From JBCCRH01 sp039208045 (lineage in GTDB: Bacteria > Bacteroidota > Bacteroidia > Chitinophagales > Saprospiraceae): DNA of 7,550 nucleotides. A program made the translations under genes and the position numbers. Below the pieces are notes generated by a model, which worked only from the letters and a program-made list of their open reading frames with translations, made no database searches and had not been told where the DNA came from. The number at the start of each line of letters is the position of its first letter. Position 1 is the first letter of the stretch. The stretch covers positions 1-7,550 of the forward strand of contig JBCCRH010000317.1 in NCBI GenBank assembly GCA_039208045.1, in the 5' to 3' direction. Shown here piece after piece: positions 6,898 through 7,550 of the stretch.

Positions 6898-7054
6898 GGG
6901 CACCTAATCCCGCTATCCGCTTAAATTCGAAGCGGCGAAAAGCTATACTACCATTTCCATGCCAGTTGTCTTCTCTCCAAGTATTCGCTCAGCCAACTGC
7001 CACGGGGTAGTATTAGCTTTTCGCCACTACTCATATCGCTTCTATCGGGGCTGC
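6898..7054 (-). ncRNA. Candidate structured RNA / Bacteroidetes intergenic stem-loop element
   Basis: Read on the minus strand, the element runs from GCAGCCCCGATAGAAGCG (7054-7037) to AAGCGGATAGCGGGA (6922-6908). Between them is a long hairpin: GGCGAAAAGCTAATACTACC (7025-7006) pairs with GGTAGTATAGCTTTTCGCC (6952-6934) with one bulged base. A further 12-base segment (7005-6994 with 6968-6957) pairs at 10 positions, across a 4-base bulge. The two outer boxes can close with CCCG / CGGG and face each other with a GATAG in each strand, giving a purine-rich internal loop. I recall similar box-hairpin-box sequences (CCCGATAGAAGCGG ... AGCGGATAGCGGGA) between genes of many Bacteroidetes. The Rfam family Flavo-1 is a candidate identity, but I cannot confirm it. 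Function and direction of transcription are inferred. It may instead be a DNA repeat. Confidence 0.45.
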
Positions 7055-7131
7055 ATCCATGCTCTTCCAACGATCTTACTTTGAAAAATATATCGCAGAT
7101 ACGGGCCGTTAAGGTCTACTATGGTCATTCA

Positions 7132-7290
7132 TGAAAAATTCCATGTGGGTCTGAGCGCTCCATCTCTCATTAAGTTTTCTGGAGGTACAAAGTTTCCTCC
7201 ATGAGCCTTGATCGTTCTGGAATTAATAGAAGTGATTTTGGCCTCAGTTAAATATCGTGTGACAAAAATAAGTTTTAGGGTATCGGTAAT
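7132..7290 (-). pseudogene. Decayed fragment resembling the N-terminus of a Fic/Doc (death-on-curing) toxin
   Basis: The minus strand is open for 53 codons (7290 down to 7132), then hits TGA at 7131-7129. It includes YLTEAKITSINSRTIKAHGG followed by NFVPPENLM. The pattern of a hydrophobic start, a helix with R-T-I-x-A-H-G-G, then N-F-V-P-P-x-N resembles the beginning of a group of Doc-type Fic proteins from Bacteroidetes as I remember them. There is no ATG, GTG or TTG at the expected start. The similarity stops after about 40 residues. The Fic catalytic motif HxFxDGNKRxG is absent, because the structured element at 6898-7054 and unrelated sequence follow. No antitoxin gene is visible. In the intact family, Doc phosphorylates EF-Tu; this fragment cannot. 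Assignment rests on memory of the family and is moderate at best. Confidence 0.4.
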
Positions 7291-7377
7291 TCACCAATTT
7301 AAGATATGTAAATCTTTGTATACAGGCTGCCCAACTAAGTCGGGCGCTTCTTGTGAGTCCCAGAGTATATTATAGGC

Positions 7378-7453
7378 AGTTTGTCCCTCCAGGACAACGT
7401 TTTTAATAGCTAGTAGATGTGTGCTATAAGCTATTGTCCTAGAGGGACAAACT
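7378..7453. repeat. REPIN-like inverted pair of palindromes
   Basis: The two 20-base arms at 7378-7397 and 7434-7453 are inverted copies with 19 of 20 matches. Each arm is itself palindromic (TTGTCC, five bases, GGACAA). Between them a second stem, ATAGC / GCTAT (7406-7410 and 7423-7427), shares nearly the same centre, with a 12-base loop. Two palindromic units in opposite orientation around a short spacer is the layout of REPINs, which are moved by RAYT transposases. It could also be a MITE or a paired operator. No transposase is present here. Confidence 0.6.
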
Positions 7454-7499
7454 ATCTAGTGTGCCGGGCATGATGCTACACTACAGGGTGCGACAATTA

Positions 7500-7531
7500 C
7501 AAAGGTAATAGTCAAGTCCCAAGGGGGCCAA
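7500..7531 (-). promoter_or_regulatory. Candidate leftward Bacteroidetes-type promoter
   Basis: On the minus strand, TACCTTTG (7507-7500) matches TAnnTTTG completely, and a TTG (7531-7529) lies 21 bases upstream, close to the usual spacing for the -33 element. Transcription would start near 7493 and run leftward through the REPIN-like repeat into the Fic/Doc-like remnant. The TTG sits inside the small palindrome GCCAACTGGC (7527-7536). Short motifs like these occur by chance, so this is tentative. Confidence 0.35.
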
Positions 7532-7550
7532 CTGGCGGGAACCCCATAGC

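Larger units (their letters stand above)
6886..7550. other. 665-base gene-poor tail with several palindromes
   Basis: No intact gene is found on either strand. Besides the separately listed RNA candidate, Fic/Doc-like remnant, REPIN-like repeat and leftward promoter, it holds smaller palindromes: GCCCAACTAAGTCGGGC (7329-7345, one mismatched pair), TAGTGT / ACACTA (7457-7462 and 7478-7483), ATTAC / GTAAT (7496-7509), and GCCAACTGGC (7527-7536) nested inside GGGG / CCCC (7524-7545). Stop codons are frequent in all frames. The density of inverted repeats suggests accumulated small mobile elements or structured RNA. Confidence 0.6.

Noticed and set aside
6934..7025. Integron attC site
   Set aside because: The long hairpin lacks the conserved GTTRRRY / RYYYAAC core sites, and no gene cassette or integrase is present.
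7084..7128. Minus-strand frame MTIVDLNGPYLRYIF... continuing after the TGA of the Fic/Doc-like remnant
   Set aside because: It is in the same frame but shows no Fic/Doc similarity that I recognise. It continues only about 28 codons to a stop inside the structured element, so it was not included in the pseudogene.
7329..7545. Closely spaced palindromes as a CRISPR array
   Set aside because: The palindromes differ in sequence, there is no regularly repeated unit with unique spacers, and no cas genes are present.

Overview
The window looks like chromosomal DNA from a Bacteroidota (Bacteroidetes) bacterium, probably Saprospiraceae or Lewinella-like, though that rank is only a guess. The evidence is an FtsZ of Bacteroidetes type (start MLFDLP, a C-terminal extension ending SFLHDNVD), near absence of Shine-Dalgarno sequences, a phylum-type promoter (TAnnTTTG) in front of typA, and a secreted thioredoxin with a DUF4369-like N-terminus.

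Layout: positions 1-2406 carry the end of a division gene cluster, the 3' part of ftsA followed by complete ftsZ, closed by two consecutive rho-independent terminators (2461-2557). An AT-rich 258-base stretch leads into an unrecognised 92-aa gene (2816-3094) with its own terminator (3184-3218). typA/bipA (3328-5136) has a well-placed promoter at 3275-3282, which shows that the start lies downstream of it. The typA stop codon is overlapped by a 161-base palindromic repeat element (5135-5295). A secreted TlpA-like thioredoxin protein (5391-6818) follows, ending in a strong terminator (6845-6885).

The last 665 bases (6886-7550) hold no intact gene. On the minus strand they contain a candidate structured RNA or repeat (6898-7054) of a type I associate with Bacteroidetes intergenic regions, a short decayed reading frame resembling the N-terminus of Fic/Doc (death-on-curing) toxins (7132-7290), a two-armed REPIN-like palindrome (7378-7453), and a possible leftward promoter (7500-7531). 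This tail looks like an accessory or decaying segment beside a housekeeping region.

FtsA and FtsZ act together: FtsA tethers FtsZ filaments to the membrane. TypA is a ribosome-associated GTPase and the thioredoxin protein acts outside the cytoplasm; neither has an evident functional link to division. I see no convincing complete novel system. The most interesting signals are the non-coding palindromic elements, the candidate structured RNA and the orphan small gene.
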